In this document: positions 52,644 to 59,322 of the stretch, piece by piece
How the letters are laid out: each line of letters starts with the position of its first letter
How positions within the stretch are numbered: the stretch's first letter is position 1
Program-made: the position numbers and the translations under genes
NCBI RefSeq assembly: GCF_003323745.1
Contig: NZ_QOIL01000007.1
Span: forward strand, 186,001 to 250,000
Length of the DNA stretch: 64,000 bases
From: Sphaerisporangium album
GTDB taxonomy: Bacteria; Actinomycetota; Actinomycetes; Streptosporangiales; Streptosporangiaceae
Reading direction: 5' to 3'
Notes under the pieces: generated by a model
The model's input: only the letters and a program-made list of their open reading frames with translations
Database searches by the model: none
Told to the model about the DNA's origin: nothing

Positions 52644-52940
52644 GTGTGGCGAATAGTGGAATCAATACGGAAACTCTTGGTCAACCTAGAAGGCCGTCAG
52701 ATCTCGATCCCCGCTACCGAGTGCATCGTGTACTTGGCTCAGGCGTACACCGACACAGCCAACCCATTCCCCACCCATGCTCACGTCACCACCGATTCGG
52801 AAAATGCTCGGAGCTTCCTACGTGAAGTTATCGCAAAAGGTGGATACGGGCATGTGGTGGCATTCGACGTAACGCTTCCCGATCGACCGGTCAAGATTAA
52901 ATGCCTTGGCAGGATCGATGGCCCTTCAGAGGGCACGTAA
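52644..52940 (+). CDS. Small element protein (about 98 aa), unknown
   Basis: About 98 residues from GTG 52644, directly after the upstream stop; GTG 52656 is an alternative. It contains VESIRKLLVNLEGRQISIPA, FLREVIAKGGYGHVVAFDV and KIKCLGRID. The fold appears alpha/beta, and no family is recognised. It is probably co-expressed with the 61-residue protein under the GntR-controlled promoter. The terminator follows 34 bp after the stop. Confidence 0.6.
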   Translation: MWRIVESIRKLLVNLEGRQISIPATECIVYLAQAYTDTANPFPTHAHVTTDSENARSFLREVIAKGGYGHVVAFDVTLPDRPVKIKCLGRIDGPSEGT

Positions 52941-52973
52941 CTCCCCGCAATTCCGGAACGGTTGACCCGTAAG

Positions 52974-53006
52974 GCACTCACCAGGTCCCTTTCTGGTGGG
53001 TGCTTT
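52974..53006 (+). terminator. Rho-independent-type terminator
   Basis: GCACTCACCAG (52974-52984) pairs with CTGGTGGGTGC (52993-53003), 11 bp with one G-T wobble and an 8-nt loop, followed by TTTGCTTTG. Confidence 0.8.
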
Positions 53007-53079
53007 GCTTTGTGACCACAATGAAGCATCTTCGCCTTGACCTGAGTATGTACCACTAGAGGAGTGTCAACAAGGGAAA

Positions 53080-53440
53080 GGCGATGCTAAACGCATCGCC
53101 GCTTGACCAAAGAACGGGAAATGGAGGATTACATAGAGATGAGAAGAGGAACCCCAAAAAGGGGTTCCCATGGGTCTAACCCTTTGGATGTAACAGAAAG
53201 GTAACTACAATGGGGAGCCTGTGCTCCCCTTCTTCCTTATCTGTACTCTCGCCAACTTCCGAGGTTGGCGAGAATAATATCTGTGGTAGAACCTCTAATA
53301 CATACTATATATAGCGGCCATCCAAGGCCGCTTAAGTAATATCTAGAGAAGACTATTAGGGCGACCTTGTGAGTCGCCCTTTTAGTATCTAATCCTCCCT
53401 AAACTTCTTAGGCCAAATCAAGGGCCGCCCTCAGGCGGCC
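53080..53440. repeat. Array of seven hairpins in the element's non-coding core
   Basis: Seven perfect inverted repeats in 361 bp, each of different sequence. They are 53080-53100 (stem 8), 53148-53168 (8, loop AAAAA), 53212-53229 (7), 53247-53273 (10), 53313-53332 (7), 53358-53380 (8, followed by TTTT) and 53423-53440 (7). They lie between convergent gene ends (52940 and 53524). One or two could be terminators; seven is far more than needed. They may be a replication origin, a structured RNA or a packaging/transfer site. No protein frame spans them. Confidence 0.75.
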
Positions 53441-53488
53441 TAGATAGAACAGTGGGTAAAGGGGGGGGCGGAGACCCCCTATTAGGGT

Positions 53489-53516
53489 CCCCACCTACCC
53501 ACCTACCCACCCACCC
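53489..53516 (-). other. G-quadruplex motif beside the ATPase stop
   Basis: On the minus strand five G-runs are spaced 1, 1, 5 and 5 nt apart (runs at 53516-53514, 53512-53510, 53508-53506, 53500-53498 and 53492-53489). This fits a very stable G4 consensus, 8 nt beyond the ATPase stop. A G-run of opposite polarity at 53461-53468 precedes it. Confidence 0.65.
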
Positions 53517-53523
53517 GTGACCT

Positions 53524-54471
53524 CTATGCAGCCCGTTGCTTCTCTGCCTGCTCTGTCAGCTCCCAGACACCCGACCGGACTTGCTTGACGGGGATAGCTC
53601 CCTCTCCGAGATACTTCCGCCAAGTCTGCACGGACTTCTCATACTTCTCGGCGAGCTTTTCTGCTGCCTTATTCTGGGACATCCCCTGACAGTTATCAAC
53701 CACATAGACCGCCTGAGCTAGTCGCTTATCCAAGTTGGCCCTGTTGCTCTCTCGCTTAGGCTTTTCCTTGTGCTCCCATTCCTTTGTTACCGAGAATCGT
53801 AGACCGCTGGTATCTCCTAGAGTCAGTCGGCATACCTTCTCGGCTGTGTGGTTACCCCGAACCGTCAGCTTATGAGTTCCGCCACCTTGTCCATTCTCTT
53901 CTAGATGGAGAATGACCCTCGGCCACGAGGTGATGAATTGGGAACCATTGATAGATTTCCCACTCCCGTAGCCCATGCCTGCCTTGGTAGCATGGTGTAC
54001 CACGATCACAGGAATTCCAGAGCCAACTACCCCATTGACTCTTTCTATAGTAGGACGCACGCCATTCCTCTGTGTGAGGTCGGCTTGAGGTGGCAACAGT
54101 CCATCCAGATTGTCAATGACCAAAACGTCTGCGTGTTCTATGACCATACGTAGGTCATCGTCATCTCGAATGTTCTCCACGAAGAGGACATCGCGGAAAG
54201 TCGGATCAAGCTTCCCGTAATACTCCTTGAACTCTGGCAGACTTCCCGCGTCCGTCAAGGAAACAGCTACTCTCTTAGTCTTGCCCGTCGGCACATCGAG
54301 GAAGGGGTTCCCATTCGCCAATGAGTGGATCAACTGACGCACCATGATCGACTTACCGACCTTGGGTTGTCCGTAGACAAGCGTCACCGCCCCTGAGATC
54401 AATCCTTCCACGAGAAACAGATTCTCCGCCTCCATCTTCCTTACTGCCTCAATCATCGGAATTACTCCCAT
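53524..54471 (-). CDS. RepA/RecA-like AAA ATPase (putative element replication protein)
   Basis: 315 residues. Walker A is YGQPKVGKSIMVRQ (about 34-45), Walker B is ADVLVIDNLDGLLP, and a sensor strand IPVIVVHHATK follows, as in hexameric RepA-type helicases (AAA_25). The C-terminal 100 residues are charged and contain a helix-turn-helix-like end (MSQNKAAEKLAEKYEKSVQTWRKYL). AGGAATGAGG precedes the ATG. It probably unwinds or initiates replication of the excised element at the neighbouring hairpin segment; no primase is present, so host factors would be needed. Confidence 0.88.
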   Translation of the reverse strand: MGVIPMIEAVRKMEAENLFLVEGLISGAVTLVYGQPKVGKSIMVRQLIHSLANGNPFLDVPTGKTKRVAVSLTDAGSLPEFKEYYGKLDPTFRDVLFVENIRDDDDLRMVIEHADVLVIDNLDGLLPPQADLTQRNGVRPTIERVNGVVGSGIPVIVVHHATKAGMGYGSGKSINGSQFITSWPRVILHLEENGQGGGTHKLTVRGNHTAEKVCRLTLGDTSGLRFSVTKEWEHKEKPKRESNRANLDKRLAQAVYVVDNCQGMSQNKAAEKLAEKYEKSVQTWRKYLGEGAIPVKQVRSGVWELTEQAEKQRAA

Positions 54472-54521
54472 TGCCTCATTCCTTTCTTGTCGAGTGTTCC
54501 TGTTTTAATAGTTGCTGACAT

Positions 54522-54722
54522 CTAGCTCTCGTCCATCCATCGGTCAATCTCGCTGAGTCGATACCGGTATTGGTTGCCGACCTTCCGGTGAGGGATCCTC
54601 AGCTTGATCACGTTGTCGTAGATCCAAGAGGCTGGCTTCCCCAGGTGTAGGGCTACCTCCTTGGTTCCGACCCAACGCTCTTGAACCTGCGTCCGAGCAG
54701 GCGAAAGTGTCGTACGTGCCAT
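54522..54722 (-). CDS. Excisionase-like helix-turn-helix protein
   Basis: 66 residues from ATG 54722, with GGGGAACGG immediately upstream. A MerR-type winged helix is clear: VGTKEVALHLGKPASWIYDNV, LRIPHRKVGNQYRYRLSEIDRWM. This is the usual excisionase (Xis) or HTH_17 layout in actinomycete integrating elements. It lies 50 bp upstream of the ATPase gene on the same strand. Confidence 0.85.
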   Translation of the reverse strand: MARTTLSPARTQVQERWVGTKEVALHLGKPASWIYDNVIKLRIPHRKVGNQYRYRLSEIDRWMDES

Positions 54723-54777
54723 CCGTTCCCCTCTGTCGTCGTTCTTTCCTGTCTGTCCAGATTCTAGCACCTGACCC

Positions 54778-54815
54778 CTGACACCCGCCGTGTGTCGAGT
54801 GGTACTCTGAGTGCA
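54778..54815 (+). promoter_or_regulatory. Promoter of the 54815 gene, probably leaderless
   Basis: -35 CTGACA (54778-54783), 19-bp spacer and -10 TACTCT (54803-54808), with the ATG about 7 nt later and no ribosome site. The inverted repeat GACAC-N7-GTGTC (54780-54796) overlaps the -35 and spacer and could be an operator. Confidence 0.55.
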
Positions 54816-55408
54816 TGACGACCTACGACCCCAAAACCTGGGGACTCCGCCTGCCGGAGAACTGGCACATCTCAGAGGTTCACAAGGGACAACCCAACCA
54901 GTTCGTTGGCTACTACGACGTGCTTGGTTGGACGGTTGCTATCTCTTCGAACCTCTTTGCTCCATGGAACGGACCTGTTGGCCTCTCGATCTATGTAACG
55001 GACGAAGAAGGAATTAATAGTGCCTGTGAGTCCGACGGAATAACCGTTGACGTACTCCGATCGGTACCCCTAGGAGAAGCGCGAAGGGTTATCGCTGATA
55101 TCGCAAAACAGGTACGGGAGAAGCAAGGGAGTCCAAACCTTCCTCAACTCCCCCGAAGGTTAGAGACCCCTCATCATTACGCCCTTGTCGCTCAGGCGTA
55201 CATCCAGGCCGTAGAGGCAGGAAGGAAGAACCCCATCCTGTATCTCTCCCAGCTCTGGGATATCAGCAAGAACACCATGGCCGCACGCATCAAGAAGGCT
55301 AGGGAGATGGGTCTCCTCTCGGGGGAGGAAGGGAAAACCGCTAACCGTCTCACCGACAAGGCCAGGGAGATTCTTAACGGGGTCAACCCGGATGAACCCC
55401 CGTACTAA
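54815..55408 (+). CDS. Element protein of unknown function with C-terminal HTH (197 aa)
   Basis: 197 residues. The N-terminal 90 residues form a mixed fold (LPENWHISEVHKGQPNQF, YDVLGWTVAISSNLFAPWNG). The C-terminal 80 contain helices resembling a sigma- or phage-type HTH (ALVAQAYIQAVEAGRKNPIL, ISKNTMAARIKKAREMGLL, LTDKAREIL). This pattern suits a DNA-binding regulator of excision or copy control. It is probably translated from a leaderless message. No named family recalled. Confidence 0.7.
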   Translation: MTTYDPKTWGLRLPENWHISEVHKGQPNQFVGYYDVLGWTVAISSNLFAPWNGPVGLSIYVTDEEGINSACESDGITVDVLRSVPLGEARRVIADIAKQVREKQGSPNLPQLPRRLETPHHYALVAQAYIQAVEAGRKNPILYLSQLWDISKNTMAARIKKAREMGLLSGEEGKTANRLTDKAREILNGVNPDEPPY

Positions 55409-55573
55409 TTTCCCTGGGATACCCCTAGAAGACTCCAGGATGCCCGCAGAAGGAACGAATGACTTCCTGGAGAAATCTACCCATCCGATCAGAGAAAACC
55501 CCTCAGAATCGATTACAGAGCCCTACGCGGGCACATGTAGGGCTAGCTCAATTCATGTTAGGAGATGACGGGC

Positions 55574-56743
55574 ATGGCAACGGTGTTCAAGAAGTGCGAC
55601 TGTCGTAACAAGGGTAGGTGTGAGCACAAGTGGACCGTCAGATATCGCGAACCGGGAGGAAGGGCAGCTAGGCAGCGCGAGAAGTCTTTTCGCCTGAAGG
55701 CTGAGGCCGAAGCTTTCGAGGTCAAGATAGAGAACGAGAAGAACCAAGGAACCTACTCCGACCCGAGTAGGGCAAAGGTCACGTTCAAGACCTACGCCGA
55801 GACCTGGATGGCTGATATGCCCCATCGGCCTTCTACGGTGGACACCTACACTCGGCATCTCAAGAATCACATCTTTCCCACGTTCGGAAACAAGCCTCTC
55901 AACACCATCCGGACGGGTGCCGTTCAAGGATGGGTGAAAGCCCTGACGGTGAAGGGTCTTGCTCCATCGACTGTGGAAACCATCTACAACATCTTCGCCA
56001 GCATTATCAAAGGTGCCGTGAAGGATGACCGGTTGGGCAAGTCTCCCTGTGTAAACATCAAGCTTCCCGACGTTCACAAGACCGGTATCAGTCTCCTATC
56101 GGCAGATCAGGTGAAGGCTCTCGCTGACGCGGTTCCTACTCGATACAGGGCTTTGATCCTGGTAGCGTTCGCAGCGGGTCTCAGACAGGGGGAAGCTCTG
56201 GGACTCTGTCAAAGTCGCGTGCTGTTCCTAGAGCGGAAGCTCAGGGTCGATCAGCAAATCACCCTTACCGGAAGCAAGAGCGACGGCTCCAAGGGCACAA
56301 GGCCGACTCTGAGCGCTCCCAAGACCAAGGCCAGCACTCGGGACGTGCCTCTCCCTCAGTTCGCCTTAGAAGCGCTCTCAGCGCACATCAGGGCGTTTCC
56401 CCCAAAGGATGACCTACTCTTCGGCACGGTCAGAGGTAACCCGATGCGTCGGGACTACTTCAATGACAAGGTCTGGAAGCCTGCCCTCAAGAAGGCGGGT
56501 CTCCCTGAAGACACGACGTTCCATGACCTGAGGCATTCCTTCGCCAGTACGGCTCTCGCTGAGGGAGTCCCCATCTCCGACGTGTCCAAGTGGTTGGGGC
56601 ACGCTTCGATCACTGAGACCGTGGACACCTACGGGCACCTCGTACCTGAGGCTGACAACCGCGTCCGTTCCGCTCTCGATGGGGCCTTCAACCGGTCTTC
56701 CGAGAGTGATGGTGCTGACTTGGTGCTGACCTTGGTTCAGTAG
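55574..56743 (+). CDS. int: Tyrosine site-specific integrase
   Basis: 389 residues from ATG 55574, with GGAG 9 nt upstream (an ATG three codons earlier is possible). An N-terminal Cys/His cluster (CDCRNKGRCEHKW) and arm-binding region precede the SAM-like core-binding domain (PSTVDTYTRHLKNHIFPTFG) and the catalytic domain. Catalytic residues: Arg in AAGLRQGEALGL, Lys in TKASTRDVPLP, His-x-x-Arg in FHDLRHSFAS, His in KWLGHAS and the nucleophile Tyr in TVDTYGHLV. It ends 39 bp from the attR core. It would recombine the rnpB core sequences. Confidence 0.95.
   Translation: MATVFKKCDCRNKGRCEHKWTVRYREPGGRAARQREKSFRLKAEAEAFEVKIENEKNQGTYSDPSRAKVTFKTYAETWMADMPHRPSTVDTYTRHLKNHIFPTFGNKPLNTIRTGAVQGWVKALTVKGLAPSTVETIYNIFASIIKGAVKDDRLGKSPCVNIKLPDVHKTGISLLSADQVKALADAVPTRYRALILVAFAAGLRQGEALGLCQSRVLFLERKLRVDQQITLTGSKSDGSKGTRPTLSAPKTKASTRDVPLPQFALEALSAHIRAFPPKDDLLFGTVRGNPMRRDYFNDKVWKPALKKAGLPEDTTFHDLRHSFASTALAEGVPISDVSKWLGHASITETVDTYGHLVPEADNRVRSALDGAFNRSSESDGADLVLTLVQ
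56711..56732 (+). repeat. Right arm-type tandem repeats (inside int)
   Basis: GGTGCTGACTT (56711-56721) and GGTGCTGACCT (56722-56732), the same motif and period as the left copies at 51659-51680, in the same orientation. They lie within the last codons of the integrase gene. Confidence 0.6.
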
Positions 56744-56776
56744 GGACCAATGAACATGAAGGTCAGAGACCTAAAC

Positions 56777-57176
56777 AGCGGGCGAGTCGGCCTGTAGGCC
56801 GGGTTTTGTCCTTTGCTTGCGCAAAGGGGCGACCATCCATCTAGGGCCGCCGTTGCCGGCGGTCTCAAGCGGTCTACCCGCGCGACTCGGGCGGGTCACC
56901 CTCGAACGCCGCGCGCGGGGTCCTCCGAGGAGGGCCCCTTCTTGACCTTGCTCCGGGTGGGGTTTACCGAGCCGCCCACGTCACCGTGGGCGCTGGTGGT
57001 CTCTTACACCACCGTTTCACCCTTACCTCCCGCGAGGGGAGGCGGTTTGTTTTCTGTGGCACTGTCCCGCGGGTCGCCCCGGGTCGGTGTTACCGACCAC
57101 CCTGCCCTGTGGAGCCCGGACCTTCCTCGGCAGGGCTCGAAAGCCCTGACGCGGTCGCCCGGCCGACTCGTCCGCC
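56777..57176 (-). ncRNA. rnpB: RNase P RNA
   Basis: About 400 nt, type A. On the minus strand, GAGTCGGCCGGGCGACCGC near the 5' end and the universally conserved GAGGAAGGTCCGGGCTCC (CR-I/P4) are followed by ACAGAAAACA, a GGTAAACCCC segment, GTAGA near helix P15, TAGATGGATGG-like CR-V (P4') and ACAAAACCCGGCCTACAGG at the 3' end. P1 forms between 57176-57161 and 56792-56777. The last 27 or so nt after the core are supplied by the integrated element, leaving one A-C mismatch and one G-U pair in P1. A TAAACT -10-like box lies just upstream. Confidence 0.95.
56783..56804 (-). repeat. attR core (within rnpB 3' end)
   Basis: 22-bp core identical to 51507-51528. It forms the conserved 3' terminal stem-loop region of the RNase P RNA. 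Outside the core toward the element, 56777-56782 reads AGCGGG instead of the chromosomal GGCGGA. Confidence 0.88.
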
Positions 57177-57201
57177 GTCGTGCAAGTTTAACCGATCGGC
57201 G

Positions 57202-57369
57202 GTGACGATCATTCCTGACCTGCTCGGTGAGGGCATCCGGCTGTACGACAACCCCGGCGGTGAGCCGATCCGCCTCCACCGGGTCGGCGAAGGCGACCCC
57301 ACGTCGGCCGTCAACGTGCGGTACCGGCCCGCCACGGCGGCCAAGCCCGGCCGGGAGGGTGCCGGGTAG
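57202..57369 (+). pseudogene. C-terminal fragment of a dihydrofolate-reductase/RibD-like gene
   Basis: The frame reads VTIIPDLLGEGIRLYDNPGG, EPIRLHRVGEGD and SAVNVRYRP, the last beta strands of DHFR-like (RibD_C) reductases, in which PxLLGxGxxLF is characteristic. At 57202 it abuts rnpB and the other 130-150 residues are missing, so it is a truncated remnant. The rnpB promoter lies partly inside it on the other strand. Confidence 0.65.
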
Positions 57370-57376
57370 GCCTCTC

Positions 57377-58585
57377 TCAGCGGAGGTGGGCGGTGTCGTT
57401 GAAGGTTCTCACCAGCTGGGGGCCGTCGGGGAAATAGTCGATGACGGACAAAGCCGCGAGGTCGAGGTGCATGCGGTACAGGGCGGCCAGGGGCGCCAGG
57501 AGGGCGGAGGACAGCAGCAGCTTGATGGGGCTGACGTGCGAGACGACCAGGACGGTCTTGCCCTGGTGGTCGAGGAGCAGCCGGTCCCTGGCCTGCTGCA
57601 CGCGGACCGCCGCCTGGTCGAAGCTCTCACCGCCGGGCGGGGTCACGGAGGGATCGGCGAGCCAGGCCGCCAGCTCGTCCGGCCACGCGCGCTGGATCTC
57701 GGTGAAGGTGTGGCCCTCCCAGGCGCCGAAGTCGACCTCGCGCAGGCCGTCCTCCACGGCGACCTTCAGGCCCGTACGGGCGGCGACGGCCTCGGCGGTC
57801 TGGCGGGCGCGCCGCAGCGGGGAGCTGACGATGACGTCGATGGCGTAGGGCGCGCGTGACAGCCGCGCGGCGGCGGCGTCGGCCTGGGCGAGGCCGGTCG
57901 CCGTGAGCTCGGGGTCGCCGGTGCCGGAGAAGCGGCGGTCGATGGAGAACGGCGTCTCGCCGTGGCGGAGCAGGAGGAAGGACGTGGCGGCGGAGGCAGC
58001 CGTCCAGCCACTGGCGGACGCGGCCCGGGGCTTTTCGGCCACGACGCGGGCCTGCCCGGCGGACGTGCCGTCGCCTATGGAGCCGGGTTCACCGGAAGGT
58101 AAGGCGGAGGCGCCGGGCGGCGGGCCGGAGGTGGTCCGGGGCGAGGCCGGCGGGGAGGTTCCGCCCTGCCAGGTGGTGCCGCGGGCGGCGGCGTCCATGG
58201 CCTCGTTGGCGAGGCGGTCGGCGTCGCGGTTGCGTTCGCGAGGGATCCACTTCCAGGTGACGCGCAGGCGCCGGGCGAGGTCACGGGCCTCGGTCGCGAG
58301 CGGGCGCAGGCCCTCGTTCTTGATCTTCCAGCGGCCGGCCATCTGCTCGATGACCAGCTTGGAGTCCATGCGGACCTCGACGGTGGCCCCGTCGCCGGCC
58401 AGTTCCAGCGCCGAGCGCAGGCCGGCGATCAGGCCTTGGTACTCGGCGACGTTGTTGGTGGTGATCCCGAGCGCGTCGGCCGCCTCGGCGAGCACCTGCC
58501 CGTCGGCGTCCTTGACGACCGCGCCGTACCCGGCCGGCCCGGGGTTGCCGCGCGAGCCGCCGTCGGCTTCGACGACGAGGTTCAC
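57377..58585 (-). CDS. Bifunctional ribonuclease HI / CobC-like phosphatase
   Basis: 402 residues from GTG 58585, overlapping the upstream stop (GTGA). The N-terminal RNase HI domain (about 1-140) has catalytic acids in VEADGGSRGNPG, NNVAEYQGL, VRMDSKLV and NRDADRLANEAM. A Pro/Ser linker of about 60 residues follows, then a histidine phosphatase domain (about 205-400) with FLLLRHGETPFSIDRRF, REVDFGAWEG and VVSHVSPIK. The mycobacterial homologue (Rv2228c) has RNase H and alpha-ribazole phosphatase activity. The order with zinc-ribbon and Nif3-like genes is conserved. Confidence 0.94.
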   Translation of the reverse strand: MNLVVEADGGSRGNPGPAGYGAVVKDADGQVLAEAADALGITTNNVAEYQGLIAGLRSALELAGDGATVEVRMDSKLVIEQMAGRWKIKNEGLRPLATEARDLARRLRVTWKWIPRERNRDADRLANEAMDAAARGTTWQGGTSPPASPRTTSGPPPGASALPSGEPGSIGDGTSAGQARVVAEKPRAASASGWTAASAATSFLLLRHGETPFSIDRRFSGTGDPELTATGLAQADAAAARLSRAPYAIDVIVSSPLRRARQTAEAVAARTGLKVAVEDGLREVDFGAWEGHTFTEIQRAWPDELAAWLADPSVTPPGGESFDQAAVRVQQARDRLLLDHQGKTVLVVSHVSPIKLLLSSALLAPLAALYRMHLDLAALSVIDYFPDGPQLVRTFNDTAHLR

Positions 58586-59322
58586 AGACCCGACTCGGGG
58601 GTGCGGACGAGGATCCTGCGGCACTCCTCGCAGCGCAGCACCTCGTCCTTGGCGGCGGCGCGGATGCGGTTGAGGTCGGCGATGGACAGCGACACCTTGC
58701 ACCCCTGGCAGCGCCCGCCCTGCAGCATGGCCGCGCCCACGCCGTACTGCTCGCGCAGCTTCTCGTACAGGGTGAGCAGGTCGGCGGGGATGTCGGAGGT
58801 GATGCCGCCGCGCTTGCCCTTGGCCTCGCCGCTCTCGCGGTCGAGCTCGCCGAGGGCGGCGTCGCGCTTCTCCTCCAGCGTGGCGAGGCCCGCGCTGATC
58901 TCGCCGCGCTCGGCGGTGAGCCGGGTGACGGTCGCGTCGGCGGCCTCGCGGCGCTCCATGATCTCCAGGACGACGTCCTCCAGGTCGCCCTGGCGGCGGT
59001 GGAGCGAGGCGAGCTCGGACTGGAGGTTGGACAGGTCCTTGGACGAGCTCACCTGGCCCGAGTCGAGGCGCTTCTGGTCGCGGTCGGCGCGCACGCGCAC
59101 TGCCTCGACGTCGGACTCGGCCTTGGCCTGCTCGCGGGCGAGGTCACTCGCCTCGGTCTCCGCGGCGATCACCTCGGTGGCGAGGCGGGCGAGCTTGGCC
59201 GAGCGTTCGTCGATCTCGGCGAGCTCGGGCAGCGTGCGGCGGCGGTGGGCCAGCCGGTCGAGGACCGCGTCGAGCGCGGCCAGTTCGAGCAGGCGCTTTT
59301 GTGCTTCCGGGGCTGCTTTCAC
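58582..59322 (-). CDS. C4-type zinc-ribbon, coiled-coil protein
   Basis: 246 residues from GTG 59322. Residues about 30-180 are a long antiparallel coiled coil (EIDERSAKLARLATEVIAAE, LSNLQSELASLHRRQGDLED). The C-terminus carries CQGCKVSLS and LRCEECRRIL, four Cys binding one zinc. The family (CT398/Rv2229c-like) is linked to RNase H and nucleic acid or secretion functions, not firmly known. The start follows the Nif3 stop with no gap, and its stop overlaps the RNase HI start. Confidence 0.9.
   Translation of the reverse strand: MKAAPEAQKRLLELAALDAVLDRLAHRRRTLPELAEIDERSAKLARLATEVIAAETEASDLAREQAKAESDVEAVRVRADRDQKRLDSGQVSSSKDLSNLQSELASLHRRQGDLEDVVLEIMERREAADATVTRLTAERGEISAGLATLEEKRDAALGELDRESGEAKGKRGGITSDIPADLLTLYEKLREQYGVGAAMLQGGRCQGCKVSLSIADLNRIRAAAKDEVLRCEECRRILVRTPESGL

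Larger units (their letters stand above)
51507..56804. mobile_element. 5.3-kb integrative element in the 3' end of rnpB
   Basis: Bounded by identical 22-bp cores (51507-51528 and 56783-56804) derived from the 3' end of the RNase P RNA gene. Composition is visibly lower in G+C than the host, and gene starts and spacing also differ. Contents in order: non-coding left arm, GntR regulator (minus), two small genes (plus), hairpin/G-quadruplex segment, RepA-like ATPase (minus), excisionase-like HTH (minus), one unknown gene (plus), tyrosine integrase (plus) abutting attR. No relaxase, FtsK/TraB-type translocase, primase, capsid or toxin gene is present. It resembles a minimal actinobacterial integrative element or a satellite; the class is inferred. 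Confidence 0.88.

Noticed and set aside
53080-53440. CRISPR array
   Set aside because: The stems in this region differ from one another and have no constant repeat or spacer length; no cas gene is nearby.
51507-56804. Prophage remnant
   Set aside because: No capsid, terminase, tail or lysis gene is present and both att cores are intact, so the unit looks complete rather than a decayed prophage.
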